NCBI GenBank assembly: GCA_031265845.1
Contig: JAISCC010000105.1
Location: forward strand, 1 to 64,000
From: Treponema sp.
GTDB lineage: Bacteria > Spirochaetota > Spirochaetia > Treponematales > Breznakiellaceae
Direction: 5' to 3'
DNA length: 64,000 nt
Part shown: piece by piece, positions 27,937 through 35,034 of the stretch
Layout: each line of letters opens with the position of its first letter
Position numbering within the stretch: the stretch's first letter is position 1
The notes under the pieces: model-generated
Told to the model about the DNA's origin: nothing
Database searches by the model: none
Seen by the model: only the letters and a program-made list of their open reading frames with translations
Program-made: the position numbers and the translations under genes

Positions 27937-28373
27937 GTCTTCCCTCCGGTTAACATCCGGTACACCTCGTCAACGCCAGCGTTTTTGACAAGGTTTATCG
28001 TATCTTCCCCGGTTTCCAGGTTGTCCACGATATTCCCCATGATGTCCAGGTGTTCGTCTCCTTTCGCCGCAATGCCGATCACCAGGTACACCGGATTTCC
28101 GTGCCAATCTACGCCTTCAGGATAGGCCAGCGCCACAATGCCGGTTGTGATGATGTCTTTTTTGTACGCTTCCTCTCCGTGGGGAATGGCGATAAAATTG
28201 CCTATTCCGGTGCTGAAGGAATTGTCCCGTTTGATCATGCCTTCGATATAGGTTTCGTTGGCATAGCCTGAATCAACCAGCATACGTCCGCAACGGCGTA
28301 TAACGTCTTCGCGTTCCGCCTTTGGTTGATTTAAAATGATATTTTCTTTCTTGAGCATGGGTATATCCGCCAT
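27933..28373 (-). CDS. PTS EIIA component, fructose/mannitol type
   Basis: A 146-aa EIIA of the PTS_EIIA_2 family. The phosphorylated histidine is in FIAIPHGEEAYKKD, and the family segment MIKRDNSFSTGIGNFIAIPHG is complete. The start MADIPMLKKENI has AAAGGAG upstream; the 43-residue extension in the track reads into the regulator gene. It accepts phosphate from HPr and passes it to the EIIB domain of the MtlA-like protein at 30835-32244, which lacks its own EIIA domain. Confidence 0.9.
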   Translation of the reverse strand: MADIPMLKKENIILNQPKAEREDVIRRCGRMLVDSGYANETYIEGMIKRDNSFSTGIGNFIAIPHGEEAYKKDIITTGIVALAYPEGVDWHGNPVYLVIGIAAKGDEHLDIMGNIVDNLETGEDTINLVKNAGVDEVYRMLTGGKT

Positions 28374-28383
28374 GACAGCTCCT

Positions 28384-30450
28384 TTATGGTAGTGTCCCGC
28401 CTCCGAAACGGGCGAGGATTTCTGTAATTTCTCTTTCAAGAACCGCCCGTATGGTCTCTTGGTTTCCGGCGCGAACCGCCTCAAGAAAAAGAGGCAGATC
28501 AATCAAGGCGCTGGAAATCCCTCCCATTAATTCGCTCACTTCATGAGGCGACGTTTCGGGCAACAACATAAGCGCACAACTTTTTGTATGCTTAAAATAC
28601 GGTTGGGTGAATTTTCCTCCTTCGGGAACAATGACCGCAAACACCGGCGCCGCGTTGCAGGCGCTGCGGATATGCAACAGTACTATTCCCAGTTCGCTGA
28701 CAATCTGGGTGACAATGGACTCCCTGTCCATAAGGGCGCTACGGACAGACTCTGGATTTTCAGGCGCAAAGCGGGCTGCGGCGAAATGGACAAGCTCCTC
28801 AAAGGAGCAGTCCGCTTTGATCGGTTCAACGGCGAAATTGTCAAGCAAGAGCCGCGACTGCATGAAAATCTCAATAAGGCTGTCAAGCCGCTTCTCTAGG
28901 GAAACCGGACGCGCCGGTTGTTCCGCATCCCGCTTGATAAAGGCGAAGGCGTCGACAGCCGTCTGAATTTTCTGATAATCTTCCGCCCCAAGCAGCGTAT
29001 TCACCTGAACAAATGGCTTGTCTGTTTCCGTTAAAGGGATGGTTGAGACAAGAAAATCAACGTCAGCCCATGAAGCCTTGTCATCACAGCCGGACACCTC
29101 GACTTCCAATTCCCCCTTGAACCGCTTGCGCACCTGATACGCCAGCATATAGGACGCGCCGATGCCGGACACACAAACAATGCCTGCCCGAAGAACCCGC
29201 CGCCTGATATTCCGCTCGCCCAAAACGGCAAGAGCTGCCAAGAAATGTATCAGGATGAACGAAATTTCATTTGATGGAACAGGAATCCCAAGACGCTCCT
29301 CAAGAACTTTCACCGCCCTGCGCGTCTTTTCATATTCTTTAGGATAATTTTTTATAAGTTCCTCTTCAAGGGGATTCGGCAGCGCTATGCCTCCCTGCAA
29401 TCTGAGCAGCGCGGCTTCCAGATGCAATGACAAGAGCCGCGTCAACTGCTCATTAGTCTTCAAGATAGCCGCTATCGGGGGATCAAAGCGGTCTATCATC
29501 CGCATGGCAAGGCTTTGGATGAGCGTACGCCTGTCCACCGGACTCGGCTCAAGCGGGCTGTCCTGTTTTGATCGGCACGCCTGAATCCATCCGGCAAGCG
29601 CCTGCCGTTCCGTTTCAGGTACGGGTAGGGAGAATTCGTGTTCCATTTCCGCCGTGATATCTTCGGCAAGGGCGTTTTGGAACGCGCCCATTGAAACATG
29701 CCCGCTGACGCGGCTATTTGTGGCGATCCTGCTCTTTCGCAAACGGTCAACCATCACCATAAGGTAAACGGCGATCAGCGAGAAAGATTCTGCGGTCATC
29801 CAGTCAATCGCATCCTTCTTTCTCCGTAGAATTTCCCGTACGCCCATCTCAATGTCCTCGCCAGGAAAATCAAAGGACGCGGTGTATGACCTGCCGCCCG
29901 AATCTCCGTCTATCATAAAGCGGCTCACCAGAGCGGCGCGAAGAGCTTCCTCGGTTCCAACGCACTGAACGCCCATGCCGCTTTTGCGGGTGACGCTGAC
30001 GCCTCGCACAGAAAGCCAGTCTTCAAGCTCGTCAAGATCGTTGCTTACCGTGGATTCGCTTACACCAAGAACGCTTGCGTAGTAAAACAGTTTTTGCACT
30101 TCGCCGGCATTGGCGATGATCTCTACCAGCAGGCGGAGCAACCGCTCCCGTTTTGAAATAGGATGGGGGGGGGGGGGGGTAAGAACCTCAAGCATTCTCT
30201 GACGGGATTCGCTATCGCCGGAAAGGGTCAATCCTTTGCCCGGAATGGAAAGCAGGGCCGTGTGAAAGGCGGACAGCGCCTCATCCGCGCTTTCCAGTTC
30301 CCGAAAGACGGTCCGGCGGCTTGTGTTCAACGCCGCCGACAAGTCGTCGATCTTCACCGGCTCATCAGAACGCGCCAACAGTTCAAGCAACCGCACCAAT
30401 CTGGGAGAAAGATTCCGCACAGGATTAGACGCCACAACCGTTTCTTCCAT
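28384..30450 (-). CDS. MtlR-like PTS-regulated transcription activator
   Basis: A 688-aa regulator of the MtlR/LicR type. In order: a DeoR-like winged helix (residues ~12-60, LSAALNTSRRTVFRELE), a linker with Pro92-95, a second HTH (~100-150, LGVSESTVSNDLDELE), two PTS regulation domains (~190-400), an EIIB-like domain with Cys in IVCVSGIGASYMLAYQV, and an EIIA-like domain (~545-680) with its histidine in GIVLLHIRS. Such proteins read the phosphorylation state of the PTS and activate their own operon. The Pro codons are made by an uninterrupted run of 15 C residues on the coding strand (30165-30179 as G), so a one-base change would truncate the protein after its first HTH. It lies inside the operon, between HPr and EIIA. 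Confidence 0.9.
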   Translation of the reverse strand: MEETVVASNPVRNLSPRLVRLLELLARSDEPVKIDDLSAALNTSRRTVFRELESADEALSAFHTALLSIPGKGLTLSGDSESRQRMLEVLTPPPPHPISKRERLLRLLVEIIANAGEVQKLFYYASVLGVSESTVSNDLDELEDWLSVRGVSVTRKSGMGVQCVGTEEALRAALVSRFMIDGDSGGRSYTASFDFPGEDIEMGVREILRRKKDAIDWMTAESFSLIAVYLMVMVDRLRKSRIATNSRVSGHVSMGAFQNALAEDITAEMEHEFSLPVPETERQALAGWIQACRSKQDSPLEPSPVDRRTLIQSLAMRMIDRFDPPIAAILKTNEQLTRLLSLHLEAALLRLQGGIALPNPLEEELIKNYPKEYEKTRRAVKVLEERLGIPVPSNEISFILIHFLAALAVLGERNIRRRVLRAGIVCVSGIGASYMLAYQVRKRFKGELEVEVSGCDDKASWADVDFLVSTIPLTETDKPFVQVNTLLGAEDYQKIQTAVDAFAFIKRDAEQPARPVSLEKRLDSLIEIFMQSRLLLDNFAVEPIKADCSFEELVHFAAARFAPENPESVRSALMDRESIVTQIVSELGIVLLHIRSACNAAPVFAVIVPEGGKFTQPYFKHTKSCALMLLPETSPHEVSELMGGISSALIDLPLFLEAVRAGNQETIRAVLEREITEILARFGGGTLP
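30165..30179. repeat. 15-base G/C homopolymer inside the regulator gene
   Basis: Fifteen consecutive G residues on the plus strand, encoding the last two bases of Thr91, Pro92-95 and the first base of His96 on the minus strand. The gene is in frame at 15. Tracts of this length are slippage-prone in bacteria. Confidence 0.9.
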
Positions 30451-30469
30451 AAATCCCTTAAAGATTCAC

Positions 30470-30727
30470 CTAAAGGTTCGCCGTTAGAAAACCCCGCGCC
30501 GCTTCAATGGCCGCAGTTTCGTCTTCGCCTTCCGCTTGCACCGTGAACGTCTGTCCGCATTTGAGGCGCAGCTTCATCAAGGCGATGAGCTTCTTGGCGT
30601 CCGCGCTTTGATCGCCGCGATTCACCATAACGCGGCTTTTGTATTCCTGCATTTTCTGTACAAGTTGTCCTGCGGGTCTCGCGTGAATGCCGTTTGGATC
30701 GGTAATCGTATACGAAAATTCCTGCAT
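30470..30727 (-). CDS. ptsH: HPr phosphocarrier protein
   Basis: An 85-aa HPr, the small protein that carries phosphate from enzyme I to EIIA. The active-site histidine is in NGIHARPAG. The regulatory serine-46 region reads KKLIALMKL, with Lys where Firmicutes HPr has Ser46, so control by HPr kinase at this residue looks impossible. The start MQEFSYTITD is chosen because AAGGAG lies about 7 bases upstream; the earlier MHM and the 28-residue extension in the track are too close to or upstream of this site. It lies between mtlA and the regulator, a dedicated HPr for this operon. Confidence 0.93.
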   Translation of the reverse strand: MQEFSYTITDPNGIHARPAGQLVQKMQEYKSRVMVNRGDQSADAKKLIALMKLRLKCGQTFTVQAEGEDETAAIEAARGFLTANL

Positions 30728-30834
30728 GTGCATCTCCTTATTCAAAGATGTCTGGCGCCGACCGTTTGACGCGCCGGAAGACGCCCCTTCCGGCGCACCG
30801 TCAGACATCACCGCGTCCGCTTCGTGCGCGGCGG

Positions 30835-32244
30835 TTATTTCTTCAAGGCCGCGACAATTCCATCATATTCCGGCGCGCCAAGAAAATCTGTGATCGTTAC
30901 AAGGCGGGCTTTCGGGTTCGCGTTTCGCGCCCGTTCCTGCAATTCCTTGTGGCAGATGATAATATCCGCGTCAGCAGGGACTTCGCTCACCGGCGAATGG
31001 ATGACGGTGACGCCTGTGACGCCCGCAGTCTGTATCTTTTTCCGCAGTTTGGTGGCTCCCATAGCGCTGGAACCCATGCCGGCGTCGCAGGCAAAGACAA
31101 TTTTCTTTACCGCCGCGTTAGCCGAAGCGCCAGCCGAAGCGTCCCATGCGGTTTTGGTCGCTTCTACGGAAACGCCTTTGGACTCAGCTTTGTTCACCCT
31201 GGTTTTTGCCTGCGCCGCTTCAAGATCAGCGTCATCCTTGCCGAATGCTTTGAGCAATATCATTGACAGGAGGAATGATACGCCGCCGCCTGCCAGTATG
31301 CCCAGGATGTTAGGAATATACGCGCCTCTAGGCGTCATCATAAGCTCGGCGAAAATGGAACCCGGTGAAGCCGGAGCGATGAGTCCGCCGCCGAATATGC
31401 TTAAAACCAGAACGCCGGTAAAACCGCCGCCCATCATGGCAAGAATCAGAATCGGATTCATCAGGACGTATGGGAAGTAAATTTCATGGATGCCGCCCAG
31501 GAAGTGAATGATCGCCGCGCCGGGAGCGCTGCTTTTGGCGTTGCCCTTTCCCACCAGGCAGTACGCCAGCAGAAGTCCAAGCCCGGGACCGGGATTTGAT
31601 TCAATCATGAAATAAATGGAGCGGCCTACCGCCTCCGCCTGCTGGGAGCCGAGGGGGGTGAACACGCCGTGGTTAATGGCGTTGTTCAAAAACAGGACTT
31701 TTGCGGGTTCTACAAGTATTGACGCAAAGGGAAGCAGCTTGTGATCCACCATCCAACCGACCCCGGCGCCGAGCGCGTTGGTTGCGGTCGCGGCGATGGG
31801 GCCTATGCCGAGGTAGCAGACAACTGAAAGTGTGCCGCCAATGATCCCTGCGGAAAAATTGTTCACCAGCATTTCAAAACCGGCCGGGATATGACTTTCT
31901 ATCATATCATCAAATTTCTTGATGCAGAAACCGCCCAGGGGTCCCGCAATCATGGCGCCCAGGAACATAGGAATGTCCGCCCCCATGATGACGCCGATAG
32001 TGGCGATTGAGCCGACTAAGCCGCCTCGCACGCCGCCGCCCGCCAGCTTGCCTCCGGTATAACCAATGAGGAGCGGCAGGAGATAGGTCAGCATGGGACC
32101 GACCATGGCTCCCAGCTTTTCATTGGGCAGCCAGCCCGTGGGAATGAATAATGTCGTAATAAGCCCCCATGCGATAAAAGCGCCTAAATTCGGCATAACC
32201 ATAGCGGAAAGCGACCGCCCCACTTTTTGTACCGTCTGTTTCAT
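30835..32244 (-). CDS. mtlA: PTS mannitol-type EIICB transporter
   Basis: A 469-aa membrane permease with EIIC (residues ~1-340, about eight hydrophobic segments) and EIIB (~375-469) domains. The EIIC carries NNAINHGVFTPLGS and the mannitol-family signature GGIHEIYFPYVLMNP; the EIIB phosphocysteine is in FACDAGMGSSAMGA. It imports a hexitol, most likely mannitol, as its phosphate. The EIIA is a separate protein encoded downstream. GGAGAG precedes the start, and it is the first gene of the minus-strand operon. Substrate assignment is by family pattern only; glucitol or another hexitol is possible. Confidence 0.92.
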   Translation of the reverse strand: MKQTVQKVGRSLSAMVMPNLGAFIAWGLITTLFIPTGWLPNEKLGAMVGPMLTYLLPLLIGYTGGKLAGGGVRGGLVGSIATIGVIMGADIPMFLGAMIAGPLGGFCIKKFDDMIESHIPAGFEMLVNNFSAGIIGGTLSVVCYLGIGPIAATATNALGAGVGWMVDHKLLPFASILVEPAKVLFLNNAINHGVFTPLGSQQAEAVGRSIYFMIESNPGPGLGLLLAYCLVGKGNAKSSAPGAAIIHFLGGIHEIYFPYVLMNPILILAMMGGGFTGVLVLSIFGGGLIAPASPGSIFAELMMTPRGAYIPNILGILAGGGVSFLLSMILLKAFGKDDADLEAAQAKTRVNKAESKGVSVEATKTAWDASAGASANAAVKKIVFACDAGMGSSAMGATKLRKKIQTAGVTGVTVIHSPVSEVPADADIIICHKELQERARNANPKARLVTITDFLGAPEYDGIVAALKK

Positions 32245-32278
32245 ATTTCTCTCCTTTATATAGTTGATAAACGTACGC

Positions 32279-32321
32279 CTGTTTCAAAACGCGAACTACG
32301 TTCGGGTTAGTTTTGAAACAG
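32279..32321. repeat. Perfect nested palindrome upstream of the PTS operon
   Basis: Outer arms CTGTTTCAAAAC and GTTTTGAAACAG (12 bp, perfect) enclose CGAAC-TAC-GTTCG. It lies 35 bp upstream of the mtlA-like start, in the probable 5' leader, since a candidate minus-strand promoter (TTGCGT, 18 bp, TAAAAT) lies at about 32338-32367. It is the cleanest member of a family seen at six places in this window, so a general intergenic element is more likely than an mtl operator. Confidence 0.6.
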
Positions 32322-32518
32322 CTTCCTGTTATTATTTTACGGCGTAAGCGTTAAAAAACGCAAGCAAAACACATGCAGAATTGACATGCCCATGATGTGC
32401 CAAAAATGAAGAACAGGCGAGAGTCTTGACGGCGTGGCGAGGCGCTCTCACGCGAAGGTTGTAGTAGAGCGACAGGAGGCTCTTCGCATACCCAAGTCGA
32501 GCGTTTCACCGGCGGCGG

Positions 32519-32571
32519 CGAATCTTGCCGTACTGACGCGGGCGAAGGGCCGGTCAGTACGGCAAGATTCG
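32519..32571. repeat. Perfect 19-bp inverted repeat
   Basis: Arms of 19 bp (CGAATCTTGCCGTACTGAC and its exact complement) flank a 15-nt spacer GCGGGCGAAGGGCCG. There is no T-run of a terminator on either side. It lies in a 700-bp stretch (32245-32953) with no intact gene. It may be the end of a lost mobile element or a strong RNA hairpin. Confidence 0.65.
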
Positions 32572-32734
32572 ATTACAACAGCCGCTTCAGCATGGTTTGT
32601 TTCACGGACAGACGCCTGCCCGCGCCGTCAGACTATCTTCCCTCAAGAAGAAGGCAGGCTTGGCGTCATGGATGTGAAGCCATGCCAAAACCAATTGCCG
32701 GTTTAACAACCGTCCCTTGTCGTGCCCAAGAGTC

Positions 32735-32836
32735 GGCGCAGGAAGCAAAGTTGACGCGGGCTATAAACAAAAGAGTTTGCTATGAAGAAGGCGCGGCTAT
32801 TTCTGGCGTGTGTTTTGTATGCGGCGCCCGCGCTGT
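32735..32836 (+). repeat. Direct repeat copy 1: BspA-type 5' end
   Basis: About 100 bp, similar to 33752-33855. It contains an ATG at 32782 that begins a signal peptide (MKKARLFLACVLYAAPALS) and then stops after 21 codons. It is the decapitated 5' end of a leucine-rich-repeat gene; copy 2 keeps more of the gene. The 42 bases following the last signal-peptide codon are unrelated. Confidence 0.65.
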
Positions 32837-32953
32837 CCCGTTGCTGAAACGCTTCTCGCGGCGCGTGTCCGCTCTTACCGGTTGCGTTCTTATATGCTAT
32901 CATATTTGAATTATTAAACCGCCGCTCACGCGGCTTATAAAGGAGTTATTGTA

Positions 32954-33438
32954 ATGAAAAATGACCGGCACAAAGACGGCGTTTCAGAAGCCGCTTTGAC
33001 GCAGGTGTATAACCAGATTGAGGCGGTAAAGACGGCGCTTGCGCCCTATACCTTCGCCCTGACCCCGCAGGAACGCCACGCCATACTCAAGATGGGAGAC
33101 AAAAGCCGTGCCTTCGTGGAAAAAACCCGCGACTACGCCCATGACAACCCCGCGCTCGTCCCCAGTTGCCTGGACATAGACGGCTTTGACAAGGATTTTA
33201 GCGACGCCCGCGACTTCTGGAGCCTCCACGCGGCGATTCGGCAGCTTGAGGAAGCCGTATCGACACGATCATGACAGCCGAAAGCGAAGCCTGCCATGCA
33301 GCCCTTGTGGTCTACCACAATGTACAGGCGGCGGCAAAACAGGACGTCCCCGGCGCAAAAGCCGTCTACGAAAATCTGAAACCCCACTTCCCCAGCGGCA
33401 AAGAGCGGAACGCCGCCGCCGAACCCGAAACACACTAA
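32954..33438 (+). pseudogene. Frameshifted gene of a repeated unknown family
   Basis: AAAGGAG precedes an ATG and a 106-aa ORF (MKNDRHKDGVSEAALTQVYN). At about 33260 the frame breaks: restoring one base lets it continue as DTIMTAESEACHAALVVYHN to a TAA at 33436-33438, giving about 161 aa. The restored C-terminal half (VPGAKAVYENLKPHFPSGK) looks like a family of small proteins of unknown function that occur in gut Bacteroidetes and treponemes. No slippery heptamer is present, so I call it a pseudogene; sequencing error is the alternative. Confidence 0.65.
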
Positions 33439-33507
33439 TCCCTTCCTCACTGACCCTCTTTGAACATCTGCGGGGACGTTTTTTCAGTCTTCTGAGACGC
33501 TACGAGC

Positions 33508-33745
33508 GTGTCCATTGACGTTCAGAACGTGTCCGTTGAGGTTCATAACGTGTCCATCGAGGTTCTGAGCGTGTTCGTTGATGCTTGGAGAGTATTACGG
33601 ACACGTTCTTTCAATGTCCGTCGATGTTCAGAACGTGTCCGTCGACGCTTAGAGCGTGTCCATCGACATTCATAAGGTGTCCGTCGACGTTTATAACGTG
33701 TCCGTTGACGCTCCGAGCGTGTCCGCTGATGTTCTGAGCATGTCC
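33508..33745. repeat. Array of about twelve 21-bp repeats
   Basis: The core GTGTCCRTYGAYGTTC recurs at 33508, 33529, 33550, 33571, (33592, degenerate), 33614, 33635, 33656, 33677, 33698, 33719 and 33740: a 21-bp period with a single 22-bp step in the middle. The degenerate central unit contains the core in inverted orientation (ACGGACACGTTC, 33597-33608). In one frame the units encode heptads such as VSVDVYN, but stops interrupt. It could be a decaying heptad-coding gene or an array of protein sites on one face of the helix. The flanks 33439-33507 and 33746-33800 hold nothing further. Confidence 0.75.
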
Positions 33746-33751
33746 AAAGGC

Positions 33752-33855
33752 GGCGCAGGAAGCAAAGCCGGTGTGGACTTATACATACAAGGAGTTTCTT
33801 ATGAAGAAGACATGGCTATTTCTGGCGTGTGTTTTGTATGCGGCGCCCGCGCTGT
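33752..33855 (+). repeat. Direct repeat copy 2: BspA-type 5' end
   Basis: Second copy of the 32735-32836 repeat, starting GGCGCAGGAAGCAAAG and running through the ribosome site (AAGGAG) and signal-peptide codons. The two copies bracket the frameshifted gene and the 21-bp array. Confidence 0.65.
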
Positions 33856-34055
33856 TCGCGCAGGATGCGGGTGATTTCCAGACAGAGCTTGCGGAATGGG
33901 CAAGTTGCCATTATTGGTTATAGCGGAAGCGCGGAAGATGTTCACATCCCAGACAGGATAAACGGGAGACCGGTTATCTCCATCGGGGATTATGCGTTTG
34001 CTGATACATCCTTAACGAGTGTAACGATTCCGAACAGTGTTACCTCCATCTGCCA
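33801..34055 (+). pseudogene. Broken BspA-type leucine-rich-repeat protein
   Basis: An ATG with AAGGAG upstream starts a signal peptide (MKKTWLFLACVLYAAPALFA) and a short mature part, then a stop at 33921-33923. Shifting one base near 33895 lets it continue as GQVAIIGYSGSAEDVHIPDR and SIGDYAFADTSLTSVTIPNS, a typical LRR_5/BspA beginning. After VTSI the similarity ends, so the repeat array itself is lost. BspA-like proteins are surface adhesins in treponemes and Tannerella. The remaining ORF to 34248 and the spacer to 34418 show no recognisable coding content. Confidence 0.75.
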
Positions 34056-34418
34056 TAACATGCTCCTTAAAATGATTTTTATGAGCGAAATTCGAAATCC
34101 GCCGTTCTGGAACAGCCTGCCTTCCGGAAAGACTTTAGTTTTCTCCTCAAAGAATTATATGCCCTGCGGAATTCTGTCAAATTTTTATATATTTTTTTCG
34201 ATAAGGCTGGAAGCGGAGTCCTTTTGCCCGGTCTGCGGCAAGGCGTAGAAAGCGCCGCGTTAAATGAAGGCGTCTTTTCAAAGGCATTTTAACAATAGAG
34301 TGTAGTTAAGATATTATTCTTTATATTTTGATGACGCCATTCATTTGTCGCACGGTGGATATGACGCGGCGTTAAAATTAATGAACATCACCTCCAATTT
34401 TATTTTATTGGAATTGCC

Positions 34419-34877
34419 TTAATTATTTTTATATGGAAAATAATGTTCGGATTTTGATTGAAATTCCTTGATCATTGTTATTTTATCGCCATCAAATTCA
34501 ATAATTGAAACCCCGTCAAAAGAATGTTTATTTGTTTTTGTTTCACATTCAAAAAACCACTCTGCTATTATGACGTTATTTCGATTAAAAAACCGTTTCA
34601 TATTCCACTGTAAAACATTGTTTTCTTTTTGCCAATCGTTGAACCATTGTATAATGCGCTCCTTCCCATTATATTCAGGGCCATAACATTCGACATATTT
34701 AATATTTTGAGAAAAATGCCTTTCGATAATATTTATGTCTTTATTTATCCATGAATTAAAATATCGCTTTATTATTTCTTTTCTTGCGCTCGCTTCTTGT
34801 TCCAATGTTTTGTTGGTTTGTCTTTTGATTTTAATCCGGCGCATTTTCTTGCGGACGGAAATTTTTATGCGTTCCAT
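34419..34877 (-). CDS. SnoaL/NTF2-fold small protein
   Basis: A 152-aa protein whose residues ~30-150 match the SnoaL-like/NTF2 pattern: EIIKRYFNSWINKDINIIER, YNGKERIIQWFNDW, VIIAEWFFEC, and FDGVSIIEFDGDKITMIKEF. The fold is a cone-shaped barrel used by many unrelated small-molecule enzymes and stress proteins, so the role is open. GAGGTGAAATA precedes the ATG. The gene is clearly more AT-rich than its neighbours, which suggests transfer. A basic N-terminal extension of about 25 residues (KKMRRIKIKRQ) precedes the fold. Confidence 0.75.
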   Translation of the reverse strand: MERIKISVRKKMRRIKIKRQTNKTLEQEASARKEIIKRYFNSWINKDINIIERHFSQNIKYVECYGPEYNGKERIIQWFNDWQKENNVLQWNMKRFFNRNNVIIAEWFFECETKTNKHSFDGVSIIEFDGDKITMIKEFQSKSEHYFPYKNN

Positions 34878-34995
34878 TATTTCACCTCAGATAATTCTAT
34901 TATATCTAAAGCTGAAGTTTTGGGAAAGACCCATATCCAAAAAAATTAGCCAAAAGCGTTGCGCCCAACCTCCGCATTAGACGAAATGCGGTCTA

Positions 34996-35024
34996 TTGAC
35001 GGACGTTGTTCTATGGTATACAAT
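34996..35024 (+). promoter_or_regulatory. thyX promoter
   Basis: TTGACG, 17 bp, TACAAT. The predicted start of transcription (about 35030-35032) lies only a few bases before the thyX ATG at 35035, so the transcript would be almost leaderless. The track's upstream start at 34996 falls inside the -35 box and cannot be used. Confidence 0.65.
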
Positions 35025-35034
35025 GTCCTCCATT

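Noticed and set aside
30163-30546. 127-aa plus-strand ORF starting at the G tract.
   Set aside because: Antisense shadow of the MtlR-like gene; no ribosome site.
32434-32909. Small plus-strand ORFs at 32434 and 32592.
   Set aside because: They read through the 19-bp inverted repeat and the BspA-type relic, with no start signals.
33485-33745. CRISPR array at the 21-bp repeats.
   Set aside because: The units are contiguous and degenerate with no spacers, and no cas genes are present.
34996-35034. Upstream extension of thyX in the track.
   Set aside because: The extra codons overlap the promoter -35 and -10 boxes and are not conserved in ThyX.
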